Assembly (NCBI RefSeq): GCF_003149745.1
Contig: NZ_QGEG01000005.1
Span: forward strand, 313 to 64,312
Reading direction: 5' to 3'
Length of the DNA: 64,000 bases
Source of the DNA: Flagellimonas aquimarina
Lineage (GTDB): Bacteria > Bacteroidota > Bacteroidia > Flavobacteriales > Flavobacteriaceae
The stretch's first letter is position 1; each line of letters opens with the position of its first letter. Of this stretch, positions 53,808 to 63,354 are shown piece by piece. The notes under the pieces were generated by a model. That model made no database searches. It saw only the letters and a program-made list of their open reading frames with translations, and was not told where the DNA came from. A program made the translations under genes and the position numbers.

Positions 53808-55655
53808 TTGAAAACTGTTGAATCTGTTCCCCACAATTACCTAATTAAGCAACTACCCAAAGCCACTGCTCTTGTTGACACTAAGTATTCGGTGGTTGAA
53901 GCCTCAAACTCATGGTTGTCCATTTTTGATTTAGAACCAAAAGACACTCGTGGAAATAACAAGAATATTTTTGGTTTTTACGATAATCATGAAGAATTTT
54001 CAGCTAAAACCTTGAAGGAATGCTTTCTGGAAAATTGTAAGCATGTCATTCGTCATAAAAAAAAGAACAAGGAAAACGAGAAATGGTTCGAAAGTGTTTT
54101 TGTACCCTGGTTTGATGAAAAAGAAAACATAATTGGAACAATTGTACAAACCGAAGATATAACACATATTATTGAAAAAGAACTGGAACTGGAAAGAACC
54201 AAAACTTTACTCAAAGCAACATCAGAAGTTTCATCAGTTGGTAGTTGGGAATACGATATTGCAACAGAGAAACTTAATTGGTGTGAGGTAACAAAACAGA
54301 TTCACCAAGTCCCAGATGACTTTGAACCTAAAATAAACCAAGGTATAGAGTTTTATAAACAAGGGTATAGTAGAAACAAAATTTCTATGTTGTTCCATAA
54401 GGCATTGGAAGAGGGAACACCTTATAGTGAGCGTTTAATCATAATCACGCACAAAGGAGAAGAGAAATGGGTAACAGCAGGTGGAAAAGCAATCAGAAAA
54501 AATGGGAAAATAGTCAAGCTTTTTGGAACTTTTCAAGACATTAACGATCAAGTTTTAGCGGAGATCAAAACAAAGGAAAGTGAACAGTTACTGACCACCT
54601 TGATTGATAATCTTCCCATAAACGTTTTCATAAAAGATAAGGACTCTCGAAAAATATTGGTAAACAAAGCAGAGTGCGAGTATTTGGGAACAAAACCAGA
54701 GGATCTAGTAGGGAAAACGGATTTTGATCTTTATGATGAAAAAGTGGCGCAAATTTCTAGAGACGAGGACCTAGAGGTAATGCGCACATTAAAACCCATG
54801 ATTGGGAGAGAGACCATTAACATAAAAAAAGATGGTAGTGCCACCAATTTCCTTACCTCAAAAATTCCTCTTCTGGATATAAAAGGCAAAGCATACGGAC
54901 TTATAGGTATGAGTATGGATATTACCCATATAAAACAAAAGGAAGATCAATTGCAAGACTTAATCAACGTAACTGCAATACAAAACAAAAAGCTTATCAA
55001 TTTTGCGCATATTGTTTCACATAATCTGAGGTCGCATACTGCTAATTTTTCAATGCTTTTGGAATTTCTCATCAAAGAAAAAGAAGAAAAGGAAAAAAAG
55101 CGAATCATGAAAATGTTGTCTCATGCATCTGACAACTTATTGGATACATTGGAAAATCTTAATGAAGTAGTTGATATAAGCACCAATGTTAATCTAGATA
55201 AGAAATCATTAAATCTAAATGAAAACATCCTTAAAGTTCAGCAAAATTTGGCTGGTTTCTTAGTAAAGAACAAGGTGAAATTCATCAATTCGGTTCCAGA
55301 CAACGTAGCGGTCATGAGTGTTCCCGCTTATTTGGAGAGCATCATTCTAAACTTGATAACCAACGCGGTAAAATATAGCAAGCCAGAAGAAAATGCAGTT
55401 GTTGCCCTAAATGCCAAAAAACAAGATAAAAGTGTTGTTTTAAGTGTAAGTGACAAAGGCTTGGGCATTGATTTAAACAGGTATGGAGGTAAAATTTTTG
55501 GAATGTATAAAACCTTCCATAACAACAAAGATGCTAGAGGTCTAGGACTATATATCATAAAGAACCAGGTAGAAGCAATGGGCGGAAATATAACTGTAAG
55601 TAGTGAAGTGGATAAAGGTTCCACATTCAACGTTTATTTTAATGAAGAAGATTAA
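53808..55655 (+). CDS. Cytoplasmic PAS-domain sensor histidine kinase
   Basis: 615 residues, no membrane segment. Three PAS/PAC modules at about 10-120 (LPKATALVDTKYSVVEASNS), 130-255 (VGSWEYDIATEKLNW) and 262-385 (LIDNLPINVFIKDKDSRKIL). HisKA-like helix with the phospho-His in AHIVSHNLRSHTANFSMLLE, then HATPase with N box ILNLITNAVKYSKPE and G box VSDKGLGIDL. The start is TTG 53808: no in-frame ATG lies between an upstream stop (53775) and the first PAS domain. Its 3' end overlaps the next gene, a receiver protein, by 14 bp, so the pair is almost certainly one two-component system with an internal signal. Confidence 0.9.
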   Translation: MKTVESVPHNYLIKQLPKATALVDTKYSVVEASNSWLSIFDLEPKDTRGNNKNIFGFYDNHEEFSAKTLKECFLENCKHVIRHKKKNKENEKWFESVFVPWFDEKENIIGTIVQTEDITHIIEKELELERTKTLLKATSEVSSVGSWEYDIATEKLNWCEVTKQIHQVPDDFEPKINQGIEFYKQGYSRNKISMLFHKALEEGTPYSERLIIITHKGEEKWVTAGGKAIRKNGKIVKLFGTFQDINDQVLAEIKTKESEQLLTTLIDNLPINVFIKDKDSRKILVNKAECEYLGTKPEDLVGKTDFDLYDEKVAQISRDEDLEVMRTLKPMIGRETINIKKDGSATNFLTSKIPLLDIKGKAYGLIGMSMDITHIKQKEDQLQDLINVTAIQNKKLINFAHIVSHNLRSHTANFSMLLEFLIKEKEEKEKKRIMKMLSHASDNLLDTLENLNEVVDISTNVNLDKKSLNLNENILKVQQNLAGFLVKNKVKFINSVPDNVAVMSVPAYLESIILNLITNAVKYSKPEENAVVALNAKKQDKSVVLSVSDKGLGIDLNRYGGKIFGMYKTFHNNKDARGLGLYIIKNQVEAMGGNITVSSEVDKGSTFNVYFNEED

Positions 55656-56055
55656 CAGTATATATATCATAGATGATGACCCAATAACTATTTTCGGCAT
55701 AAAAAAAATGTTGAAAACCACTGTTATTTGTAAGGATATTAAGGCCTTCGAAAATGGAAAAGCTGCATTGGAGGGATTGACAAAAAGGATTCATAAGGGA
55801 GCATCCATACCAGAAGTTATCTTTTTGGATATAAATATGCCCATTATGGACGGATGGGAATTTTTACAGGAATTTGTGAACATGGATGTCAAGGAAAAAA
55901 TAATCATTAATGTTATCACATCATCGATAGATCCATTAGATTACCAGAAATGGAATGACTTTAGACTAAAGTCTCCGCACTATCTTAATTTCAAAAACAA
56001 ACCTATTTACAAAATTGAAGCTTCTGACCTTAACAGGGTCAATATAGCATCATAA
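55642..56055 (+). CDS. Response regulator (single receiver domain), partner of the PAS kinase
   Basis: 137 residues from ATG 55642, inside the kinase end (14-bp overlap in another frame). REC: SIYIIDDDPITIFGIKKML, phospho-Asp in EVIFLDINMPIMDGWEFLQE, Ser/Thr in NVITSSIDPLDYQK, Lys in NFKNKPIYKIEA. No DNA-binding output, so it probably acts by protein contact or phosphorelay, like the CheY/Rcp type common beside Bacteroidota PAS kinases. Confidence 0.9.
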   Translation: MKKINSIYIIDDDPITIFGIKKMLKTTVICKDIKAFENGKAALEGLTKRIHKGASIPEVIFLDINMPIMDGWEFLQEFVNMDVKEKIIINVITSSIDPLDYQKWNDFRLKSPHYLNFKNKPIYKIEASDLNRVNIAS

Positions 56056-56126
56056 TTATTTTATTGACTATTTTTATCATTGGAAAGAATTTTCCCCCAA
56101 TTTATTTTCAACTAGCATTCCACACC

Positions 56127-57902
56127 TTGAAGTATTTTGTTCTTTTTATATTACTAATGTTCTTTTTATCCTGTGAAACACAAACACAAGATAAAATAGA
56201 CTCCTACCAAACTTTTTTTGAGACCACAGAAGGAAAAGAAACTCCAACTTACCTGGAAACCATTGCTTTTTATATAAAATTGGCCAAGGATTTTCCTGAA
56301 ATCAATATTCAAACATTGGGAAACACAGATAGTGGATATCCATTGCATATGGTCACCTTCAATCCTGATGGAGATTTTAATTTTGAAAACGTAAGAAATG
56401 AAAAAGCCATTATCCTAATAAATAATGGCATACACCCGGGAGAGAGCGACGGCATTGATGCTACCATGCTTCTTTATCGTGATTTGGCAACCAAAAAAAT
56501 AGCTCACCCAAAAAATTCCATTTTGGTGACCATTCCTGTTTATAATATTGGAGGAGCACTGTATAGAAATTCAACTACCAGAGCAAATCAAAATGGACCC
56601 ATAGAATATGGTTTTCGTGGTAATGCCTTGAATTATGACCTTAATAGGGATTTTATAAAAATGGACACTAAAAATGCGAAGACCTTTACACAGATTTTTC
56701 ATTTAGTGGAACCTGACGTTTTTATTGACAATCATGTTAGCAATGGAGCGGATTACCAGTACACGCTTACTCACCTTTTTACTCAACATAACAAATTGGG
56801 TGGAAAACTCGGTAATTACCTACATAAAGAATTTATGCCAAAAGTGGAGAAATCATTGGCAGAAAAAGATTTGGACATTACACCCTATGTTAATGTCTAC
56901 AATAGGCCACCAGAATACGGGTTTAGCCAATTTATGGACCATCCCAGATATTCAACGGGATACACGACCCTTTGGAGTACCTTGGGTTTAATGGTGGAAA
57001 CCCACATGCTAAAACCTTATGCAAAAAGAGTGGAAGGTACATACGAACTTATGCAAAGCATGATATCTGTTGTTGAAAAAGAATATGGAACAATAAAAAC
57101 CATGCGTAAGGAAACTTTGGAAGGGAACACAAAACTCTCTGAGTATTATTTTGATTGGCAGGTAGATACTACACGAACATCTGAATTAAATTTTAAAGGG
57201 TATGAAGCTGAACAGATTAAGAGCGAAGTAACAGGGCTGTCCAGGTTAAAATATGACCAATCCAAACCTTTTACAAAAAAGACCCCTTATTATAATTATT
57301 ATAGCCCACAAGATACTGTAACCGTTCCTGCCGCCTACATTGTTAAACAGGGTTGGCAAAAAATAATGGATAGACTGAATGCCAACAAGGTTCAATATTT
57401 TAAGATAGAGAAAGATACTGTACTAACAGTGGAATCCTATAAGATTTTGGATTACGACACCAGAGAAAACCCATATGAGGGCCACTATCCACACTATAAT
57501 ACTCAAGTTGATAAAAAAATGGTCAAAGCCACCTTTAGGGCAGGTGATTTTATAGTGCCCACAAGTCAACAAGGAATTAGATATTTACTGGAGACCTTGG
57601 AACCTATGGGAGCAGATTCCTTCTTCAATTGGAACTTTTTCGATACCGTGCTTCAACAAAAAGAGGGGTTCTCTCCGTATGTTTTTGAAGACGTAGCTTT
57701 GGATATTCTTAAAAAAGATTCCGTACTACGTGGTAATTTTCTGCTCAAAAAAGAAGTTGACCCAGATTTTTCTCAAGACTGGTACGCTCAATTAGATTGG
57801 ATTTATCAGCGCTCAAAGCATAAAGAAGAGCCCTATTTAAGATATCCTATCTATCGTATTGTAAAAGGTAGTGGTGCATCCTCTATTCTTGATCGGGAAT
57901 AG
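56127..57902 (+). CDS. M14-family zinc carboxypeptidase, probable lipoprotein
   Basis: 591 residues if started at TTG 56127, which gives an ideal lipoprotein signal (KYFVLFILLMFFLSC, lipid Cys about 16). Other in-frame starts are TTG 56064 and ATG 56157. M14 zinc ligands: NNGIHPGESDGIDATML (HxxE) and FIDNHVSNGADYQYTL. The region GNALNYDLNRDFIKMDTKNA fits the Arg-Asn substrate pocket. The C-terminal ~200 residues are an extra beta-rich part. Likely outer-membrane or periplasmic peptide trimming. Convergent with the NUDIX gene, ends overlapping by 20 bp. Confidence 0.85.
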   Translation: MKYFVLFILLMFFLSCETQTQDKIDSYQTFFETTEGKETPTYLETIAFYIKLAKDFPEINIQTLGNTDSGYPLHMVTFNPDGDFNFENVRNEKAIILINNGIHPGESDGIDATMLLYRDLATKKIAHPKNSILVTIPVYNIGGALYRNSTTRANQNGPIEYGFRGNALNYDLNRDFIKMDTKNAKTFTQIFHLVEPDVFIDNHVSNGADYQYTLTHLFTQHNKLGGKLGNYLHKEFMPKVEKSLAEKDLDITPYVNVYNRPPEYGFSQFMDHPRYSTGYTTLWSTLGLMVETHMLKPYAKRVEGTYELMQSMISVVEKEYGTIKTMRKETLEGNTKLSEYYFDWQVDTTRTSELNFKGYEAEQIKSEVTGLSRLKYDQSKPFTKKTPYYNYYSPQDTVTVPAAYIVKQGWQKIMDRLNANKVQYFKIEKDTVLTVESYKILDYDTRENPYEGHYPHYNTQVDKKMVKATFRAGDFIVPTSQQGIRYLLETLEPMGADSFFNWNFFDTVLQQKEGFSPYVFEDVALDILKKDSVLRGNFLLKKEVDPDFSQDWYAQLDWIYQRSKHKEEPYLRYPIYRIVKGSGASSILDRE

Positions 57903-58491
57903 ACCAGCCCTCAAATAAAATTTTAATGTTAAAATAGGAGTTTTCCAATGCCTTTTTAACTTTCTTGGGGCCTTTCCATTTCACTTTCATGATTCCTTCA
58001 TCTTTCTGACCAACCAATTTGCCATCGTATTTGGTATACATGGCAAACCAATGTACTTGCTTTAGGCGGTATTCTCCATTTCTCCTAAAAATATGGTAGG
58101 TGGTCCGCAAAAATTTATCAATAACCAAATCTCTTACTCCTGTTTCCTCCTCCACTTCTCTAATAGCAGCTTTTTCAATGGATTCCCCTTTATCGACCTT
58201 ACCTTTAGGCAAATCCCATTTATCATTTCTATAAATGAATAAAATCTTGCCTTTCGGATTTGTTACAAACCCTCCCCCAGCTACCACGACTGGAATCTTA
58301 TGCATAAAAACATCAAGGATCTTTTCTTCATCCGGATGATATATGTAAGCTTCCTTCAATCTACCCTTGGACAAAGATTCAATAGCCATTAATATAGAAT
58401 CACCATCTAAAGAAAAGAGGTTTCCATTAGAATTCTCTTGACGCTCATTTGTTAAAATCAGTGGGGACTCATTAACAAAAACTTTATACAT
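57883..58491 (-). CDS. NUDIX hydrolase
   Basis: 202 residues from ATG 58491 (MYKVFVNESPLILTNERQEN); a longer frame would run into pyrE. NUDIX box GKVDKGESIEKAAIREVEEE-TGV is complete. Upstream, VVAGGGFVTNPKGKILFIYR and NDKWDLPKGK. About 60 extra N-terminal residues precede the NUDIX fold. Substrate unknown (nucleoside diphosphate derivative). Its start codon is 7 nt from that of pyrE on the other strand. Confidence 0.9.
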   Translation of the reverse strand: MYKVFVNESPLILTNERQENSNGNLFSLDGDSILMAIESLSKGRLKEAYIYHPDEEKILDVFMHKIPVVVAGGGFVTNPKGKILFIYRNDKWDLPKGKVDKGESIEKAAIREVEEETGVRDLVIDKFLRTTYHIFRRNGEYRLKQVHWFAMYTKYDGKLVGQKDEGIMKVKWKGPKKVKKALENSYFNIKILFEGWSIPDQE

Positions 58492-58494
58492 TTG
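58487..58494 (+). promoter_or_regulatory. Candidate -7 element of pyrE inside the NUDIX start codon region
   Basis: TACATTTG matches TAnnTTTG exactly and ends 4 nt before the pyrE ATG, which implies a leaderless pyrE mRNA. No good -33 TTTG is found 17-20 nt upstream, so confidence is modest. Confidence 0.45.
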
Positions 58495-58498
58495 CGCA

Positions 58499-59137
58499 AT
58501 GGTTTTAAACAAGGACACTGCAAAAAAAACAGCCGAACTTCTATTACAAATTAATGCAATTAAGTTGGAACCAGAAAATCCATTTACATGGGCTTCTGGG
58601 TGGAAATCTCCCATTTATTGTGATAATAGAATAATGCTTTCATATCCCAAAATAAGAAATTATGTTGGCGAAGAGATGGCAAAACAGGTGGAAACATTAT
58701 ATGGAAAACCAGATGTTATTGCAGGAGTTGCAACTGGTGCCATTGGTATAGGAATTTTGGTTGCAGAAGCAATGGGACTTCCTTTTATCTATGTTCGTCC
58801 AGAACCAAAATCCCATGGAAGACAAAACCAAATAGAGGGGTATTTGGAACCAGGGCAAAATGTGGTAGTTATTGAGGACTTAATAAGTACGGGCAAAAGC
58901 AGTTTAAATGCCGTGAGAGCTTTAAAAGCAAAGCAAGCAAAGGTAAAGGGCATGGTTGCTATATTTACCTATGGCTTTGCTACCGCTACCGACAATTTTT
59001 CCAATGAAGATGTGGAGCTTCACACCTTATCTGATTATGACCATTTGATTGAACAAGCCTCAGAAACAAATTATATAAAAGAATCTCATCTACAAACCTT
59101 ATTGCAGTGGAAAACAAATCCACAGCAATGGAAATAA
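58499..59137 (+). CDS. pyrE: Orotate phosphoribosyltransferase
   Basis: 212 residues. Makes OMP from orotate and PRPP. PRPP loop VVVIEDLISTGKSSLNAVRA, LEPENPFTWASGWKSPIYCD, GVATGAIGIGILVAEAMGLP, YVRPEPKSHGRQNQIEG. Divergent from the NUDIX gene; a small SRPBCC gene follows 9 bp later. Confidence 0.96.
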   Translation: MVLNKDTAKKTAELLLQINAIKLEPENPFTWASGWKSPIYCDNRIMLSYPKIRNYVGEEMAKQVETLYGKPDVIAGVATGAIGIGILVAEAMGLPFIYVRPEPKSHGRQNQIEGYLEPGQNVVVIEDLISTGKSSLNAVRALKAKQAKVKGMVAIFTYGFATATDNFSNEDVELHTLSDYDHLIEQASETNYIKESHLQTLLQWKTNPQQWK

Positions 59138-59146
59138 CCTTTAATT

Positions 59147-59542
59147 ATGCATATTGAAGTCTCTAAAAAGAAAGTGGCAAAAAGTGATAAAGAAGTTTTT
59201 GATTTTTTAAGTGACATTAAAAACTTTAAGACCTTAATGCCCGATAACATTGATAAATTTGAGGTTTTAGATGAAAAAACCTTCAAATTTGCTTTAAAGG
59301 GCATGCCAGAAATAATTCTAAGGCTAAAAGAACAGTTCCCCAATGAAAAGGTTGTCCTTGGAGCTGCCAGTGATAAGCTGCCGTTTACACTAACTGGAAA
59401 CATTAAGGCTTTAAGCGAAAATGAAAGTGAAGTAGGCCTTAGTTTTGAAGGAGAATTTAATGCCATGATGGCCATGATGATTAAAACTCCAATCACCAAT
59501 TTCATGGAGACGCTTTCATCAAATTTGGATAAGATAGGTTAG
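59147..59542 (+). CDS. SRPBCC/START-like small protein
   Basis: 131 residues, soluble. It begins MHIEVSKKKVAKSDKEVFDF and shows LSDIKNFKTLMPDNIDKFEV, FALKGMPEIILRLKEQF, TLTGNIKALSENESEVGLSF, and a C-terminal helix TPITNFMETLSSNLDKIG, a helix-grip pattern for binding a small hydrophobic ligand. Ligand unknown. Regularly found after pyrE in Flavobacteriaceae as far as I recall. Its stop codon overlaps that of the convergent birA by 4 bp. Confidence 0.75.
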   Translation: MHIEVSKKKVAKSDKEVFDFLSDIKNFKTLMPDNIDKFEVLDEKTFKFALKGMPEIILRLKEQFPNEKVVLGAASDKLPFTLTGNIKALSENESEVGLSFEGEFNAMMAMMIKTPITNFMETLSSNLDKIG

Positions 59543-60282
59543 TACAAAAGGGATACTTCCTTTAATCCGTATTCTTTAAATACCTTGTCCTCCAATTCTA
59601 AAATCAGTTTTCCTTCTGGTGATATATTACGGATAAATCCCATGAACAACTGCCCCTCGGTATTTCTAAATGTTGAAGGTTTATCCTTTCTAAAAAGTAG
59701 CTCTAGGTAATCCGGTAATAATTGTACAACTGATTTTTCCTCAATTTCGATAAAATAGAATTTTAACCGTTCTAAAATTTTATTTAGCAGTTCTTCAAGC
59801 TCAAAATGCATTCCAGTTAATGACTTTAGTGATGCAACTTTTTCTAAGTTTCCATAATTAGTTTGGTTCACATTTAGGCCTATACCAATAATAGAATTTT
59901 GAACCAACTGCCCTTTAAGAACATTTTCAATCAAAATGCCACAAATTTTAGAAGAACCTGACATAATGTCGTTGGGCCATTTTACCTTTAAATCTGGTAT
60001 GGATAATTCCTTTAGAACATCACAAATTGCCAGTGAAATACAGATGTTCAAATTGAATTGGCGAACTACTTGAAAGGACATGAATTTTTTTAAAACACTA
60101 AATGTCAAGTTTTTACCTTTTTCAGACTGCCAAGTTGTTCCCATTTGACCTCTTCCTTTTAATTGGTTTTTGGCAACAATTACTGTAAAATCCCCTAAGG
60201 TATTGGATTGCATCAAATCTTTTAAATAGAGATTTGTAGAGTCCGTGGCATCAAGTTTGATTATCTGTGATAGTTCTCCCAA
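59539..60282 (-). CDS. birA: Biotin--[acetyl-CoA-carboxylase] ligase
   Basis: 247 residues. Catalytic domain only, without the N-terminal DNA-binding domain of E. coli BirA, so an enzyme and not a repressor. KLDATDSTNLYLKDLMQ, the biotinyl-AMP loop KGRGQMGTTWQSEKGKNLTF, VKWPNDIMSGSSKICGILIE, and GIGLNVNQTNY. The start is TTG 60282 (an ATT five codons upstream is possible). The C-terminal SH3-like part is present. Confidence 0.92.
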   Translation of the reverse strand: MGELSQIIKLDATDSTNLYLKDLMQSNTLGDFTVIVAKNQLKGRGQMGTTWQSEKGKNLTFSVLKKFMSFQVVRQFNLNICISLAICDVLKELSIPDLKVKWPNDIMSGSSKICGILIENVLKGQLVQNSIIGIGLNVNQTNYGNLEKVASLKSLTGMHFELEELLNKILERLKFYFIEIEEKSVVQLLPDYLELLFRKDKPSTFRNTEGQLFMGFIRNISPEGKLILELEDKVFKEYGLKEVSLLY

Positions 60283-60336
60283 AGCGGTGCGTCCAATGTT
60301 ATGTTAAAAACTAGGGCTAAGAAAACAAAAAAAATA

Positions 60337-60344
60337 TAACTTTG
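60337..60344 (+). promoter_or_regulatory. Candidate -7 element of the rsfS-ftsH operon
   Basis: TAACTTTG matches the TAnnTTTG consensus exactly, 19 nt before the rsfS ATG. No TTTG is found 17-20 nt upstream of it. Confidence 0.45.
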
Positions 60345-60363
60345 TAGAAACTAAAATTTTTGA

Positions 60364-60741
60364 ATGCAGAAAACGAAAGCTAGCGCAGATGAATTGATTG
60401 CCTTAATATTACATGGAATAGAAGAAGTTAAAGGAGTAGATATAAATCTACTTGATCTTAGGGAAATTGAAAATACAGTTTGTGACTACTTTATTATCTG
60501 CAATGGTACTTCCAACACGCATGTAAACGCAATTGTTTCATCCATCCAAAAAACTGTCAGCAAAGCAATACAAGATAAACCTTGGCACGTTGAAGGTTCT
60601 GAAAACGCAGAATGGATTTTGATGGACTATGTAAATGTTGTTGTTCATGTATTTCAAAAACACATTAGGGAATTCTACGACATAGAAGGGCTTTGGGGTG
60701 ACGCTAAAGTAACAATGGTGGAGAGCAGCTACAATTCTTAA
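60364..60741 (+). CDS. rsfS: Ribosome silencing factor RsfS
   Basis: 125 residues. DUF143/Iojap fold: GVDINLLDLREIENTVCDYF, IICNGTSNTHVNAIVSSIQ, WHVEGSENAEWILMDYVNVV, VHVFQKHIREFYDIEGLWGD. Binds L14 and blocks subunit joining when nutrients are scarce. 5 bp before ftsH. Confidence 0.96.
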   Translation: MQKTKASADELIALILHGIEEVKGVDINLLDLREIENTVCDYFIICNGTSNTHVNAIVSSIQKTVSKAIQDKPWHVEGSENAEWILMDYVNVVVHVFQKHIREFYDIEGLWGDAKVTMVESSYNS

Positions 60742-60746
60742 AAAAA

Positions 60747-62690
60747 ATGGCAAAAGACAACAACAATTCCAATACTCCTAAGAAACCTCGTTTTAGTTCA
60801 TGGTGGATCTACGGGGTGGTAATCGCATTAATTATTGGTTTTCAATTCTTTGGAGGAAATAGTTTTTCCAGTACAGAGAAAACCACAACCTCAGAGCTAC
60901 AGGAGTACTTGAGAAACGGAGATATTTCAGAAATTCTCATTATCACCAATGCAAGGCAAGCAAAGGTTTTCTTGACTGAAGAAGCACTTCAAAAAGATGT
61001 GCACAAAAATGTAGCGGAGAAACCTTTTAATTTTTCTGCAGGAAAAATTCCACAGTATATTTTGGACTATGGAGATCTTCAGAATTTTGAGGACGAAATA
61101 AAAAGCATCAAAAAAGAAAACAATCTTGATACGATTGTTGACTTTGATACCGAATCCAATGTTTTAGGGGAATTATTGCTTTCACTACTCCCATTTGCAT
61201 TGATAATTGGTATTTGGATTTATTTGATGCGAAGAATGTCTGGGGGTGCCGGTGGTGGCGCTGGAGGTCAGATTTTCAATATTGGAAAATCAAAAGCAAA
61301 ACTTTTTGACGAAAAGACCGATACTAGAACTTCATTCAAAGATGTTGCAGGATTGGAAGGCGCAAAAGAAGAAGTGCAAGAAATTGTAGAATTCCTTAAA
61401 CACCCAGATAAGTATACATCTTTGGGAGGAAAAATACCCAAAGGAGCTCTATTGGTAGGACCTCCAGGAACAGGTAAAACGCTTCTTGCCAAAGCAGTTG
61501 CTGGTGAAGCAAAGGTTCCTTTCTTCTCATTATCCGGTTCGGATTTTGTAGAAATGTTTGTGGGTGTTGGAGCTTCAAGAGTACGTGACCTTTTTAAGCA
61601 AGCCAAGGATAAATCACCGGCAATCATTTTTATTGATGAAATTGATGCTATTGGTCGTGCTAGAGGAAAAAATAACTTTACAGGCTCAAATGATGAGCGC
61701 GAAAACACACTGAACCAATTATTAACCGAAATGGATGGTTTTGGTACCAACACCAATGTAATTGTGTTAGCGGCAACCAACCGTGCAGATGTTTTGGACA
61801 AGGCATTAATGCGTGCCGGTCGTTTTGACCGTCAAATTTATGTAGACCTACCAGACATTAGAGAACGAAAAGAAATTTTTGAAGTTCATTTACGCCCCAT
61901 TAAAACTGCCGAAACGCTTGATTTGGATTTTCTAGCCAAACAGACACCTGGCTTCTCTGGAGCTGATATTGCAAACGTTTGTAATGAAGCTGCATTGATT
62001 GCTGCAAGAAAAGAGAAGAAAGCGGTAAACAAGCAAGATTTCTTAGACGCCGTAGATAGAATTGTTGGTGGTCTTGAGAAGAAAAACAAAATCATAACTG
62101 TTGAAGAGAAAAAGACCATTGCGTACCATGAAGCAGGCCATGCAACAGTTAGTTGGATGTTAGAACATGCCGCACCTTTGGTAAAAGTTACCATTGTTCC
62201 TAGAGGACAATCTCTTGGAGCTGCATGGTATCTGCCAGAAGAGCGCTTGATTGTTAGACCAGAGCAGATGTTGGACGAGATGTGCGCAACCATGGGAGGA
62301 AGAGCCGCCGAACGGGTTATTTTCGATAAAATATCTACTGGTGCACTTAGCGATCTGGAAAAAGTAACCAAACAAGCAAGAGCCATGGTTACCATATACG
62401 GTCTTAACGAGCAATTGGGCAATATAACTTACTATGATTCTTCAGGAAACAATGAATATGGTTTTACAAAACCATATAGTGAAGAAACAGCCCAGAAAAT
62501 TGATGAGGAAATTTCAAAAATCATAGAGGAGCAATACCAAAGGGCCATAAAATTGTTAGCTGATAATAAGGATAAACTTACAGAGTTAGCAGATAGGCTT
62601 TTGGAAAAAGAAGTTATCTTTAAAGATGATTTGGAAAAGATTTTTGGAAAAAGGCCATTTGAAAAAGAAGAATTGGAACCTGCAGACTAA
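60747..62690 (+). CDS. ftsH: ATP-dependent zinc metalloprotease FtsH
   Basis: 647 residues. Two membrane helices (about 16-35 and 140-160) around a periplasmic domain. AAA+ with Walker [21 protein letters not shown], Walker [40 protein letters not shown]. Protease HEAGH in [20 protein letters not shown] Gly-rich linker ([20 protein letters not shown]) precedes the AAA part. Degrades membrane and regulatory proteins. Cotranscribed with rsfS. Confidence 0.98.
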   Translation: MAKDNNNSNTPKKPRFSSWWIYGVVIALIIGFQFFGGNSFSSTEKTTTSELQEYLRNGDISEILIITNARQAKVFLTEEALQKDVHKNVAEKPFNFSAGKIPQYILDYGDLQNFEDEIKSIKKENNLDTIVDFDTESNVLGELLLSLLPFALIIGIWIYLMRRMSGGAGGGAGGQIFNIGKSKAKLFDEKTDTRTSFKDVAGLEGAKEEVQEIVEFLKHPDKYTSLGGKIPKGALLVGPPGTGKTLLAKAVAGEAKVPFFSLSGSDFVEMFVGVGASRVRDLFKQAKDKSPAIIFIDEIDAIGRARGKNNFTGSNDERENTLNQLLTEMDGFGTNTNVIVLAATNRADVLDKALMRAGRFDRQIYVDLPDIRERKEIFEVHLRPIKTAETLDLDFLAKQTPGFSGADIANVCNEAALIAARKEKKAVNKQDFLDAVDRIVGGLEKKNKIITVEEKKTIAYHEAGHATVSWMLEHAAPLVKVTIVPRGQSLGAAWYLPEERLIVRPEQMLDEMCATMGGRAAERVIFDKISTGALSDLEKVTKQARAMVTIYGLNEQLGNITYYDSSGNNEYGFTKPYSEETAQKIDEEISKIIEEQYQRAIKLLADNKDKLTELADRLLEKEVIFKDDLEKIFGKRPFEKEELEPAD

Positions 62691-62741
62691 ATTGAAAATC
62701 CAAAAGTTATTTCAAGTAAATAAATGTTATTGATACCATAA

Positions 62742-63350
62742 ATGGGGATTTTTGACAAGCTTTTTGGAGGTGGCAAAAAGGTTTCCAAAGAAACCGTGGA
62801 GACCCGTGGGGATCATATGCCCGATCTAAAAATTCCTGTCGATGAAAAGTTTACCATATATTTTAAAAAAAATGGTGGCAAATTTATCTATTGCGAAGAT
62901 GACTCTGAAATTACGGAAGCATTAACCAACATCATCTCAGAGAACAATTGGCAAAGTCATTTGTTTTATTCCCTTGATAAGCGTTTGCAAAGTCGTTTTT
63001 CTTCTGAGAAGATAGGCTTTACCGAAAACCGAAAGGAGAGTGATATTTTCTTTACCACCTGCGAACATCTAATTGCACACAATGGTTCCATTTTAGTTTG
63101 CTCCAATCAGATCAAAGAAAAAAAACTGGATGAACTCCCTTCCAATTTAATTGTTTTTGCCACTACAAGCCAATTAGTGGATTCCATCAGCGAAGCATTA
63201 AAGGTCATCAAAGAAAAATATCAAAAAAATATTCCCAACAACATCACAACCTTAAAACACTTCCAACCTACCCCAGAAAACAAAAATGACTTCTTATCCT
63301 ACGGAAGTGCCTCAAAAAATGTATATCTTTTACTCCTAGAAGATTACTAA
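62742..63350 (+). CDS. LUD-domain protein (LutC/YkgG-like)
   Basis: 202 residues. It begins MGIFDKLFGGGKKVSKETVE. LUD fold with SDIFFTTCEHLIAHNGSILV and LPSNLIVFATTSQLVDSISE. In the lactate-utilisation LutABC complex such domains are subunit C. Here no lutA or lutB adjoins, so that role is unlikely or at least unsupported. The position between ftsH and cdsA is common in Flavobacteriaceae; function there unknown. Start 51 bp after ftsH. Confidence 0.78.
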   Translation: MGIFDKLFGGGKKVSKETVETRGDHMPDLKIPVDEKFTIYFKKNGGKFIYCEDDSEITEALTNIISENNWQSHLFYSLDKRLQSRFSSEKIGFTENRKESDIFFTTCEHLIAHNGSILVCSNQIKEKKLDELPSNLIVFATTSQLVDSISEALKVIKEKYQKNIPNNITTLKHFQPTPENKNDFLSYGSASKNVYLLLLEDY

Positions 63351-63354
63351 CTTT

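Noticed and set aside
62742..63350. Part of a lactate-utilisation (lutABC) operon
   Set aside because: Only the LUD gene is present, between ftsH and cdsA; no lutA or lutB nearby.
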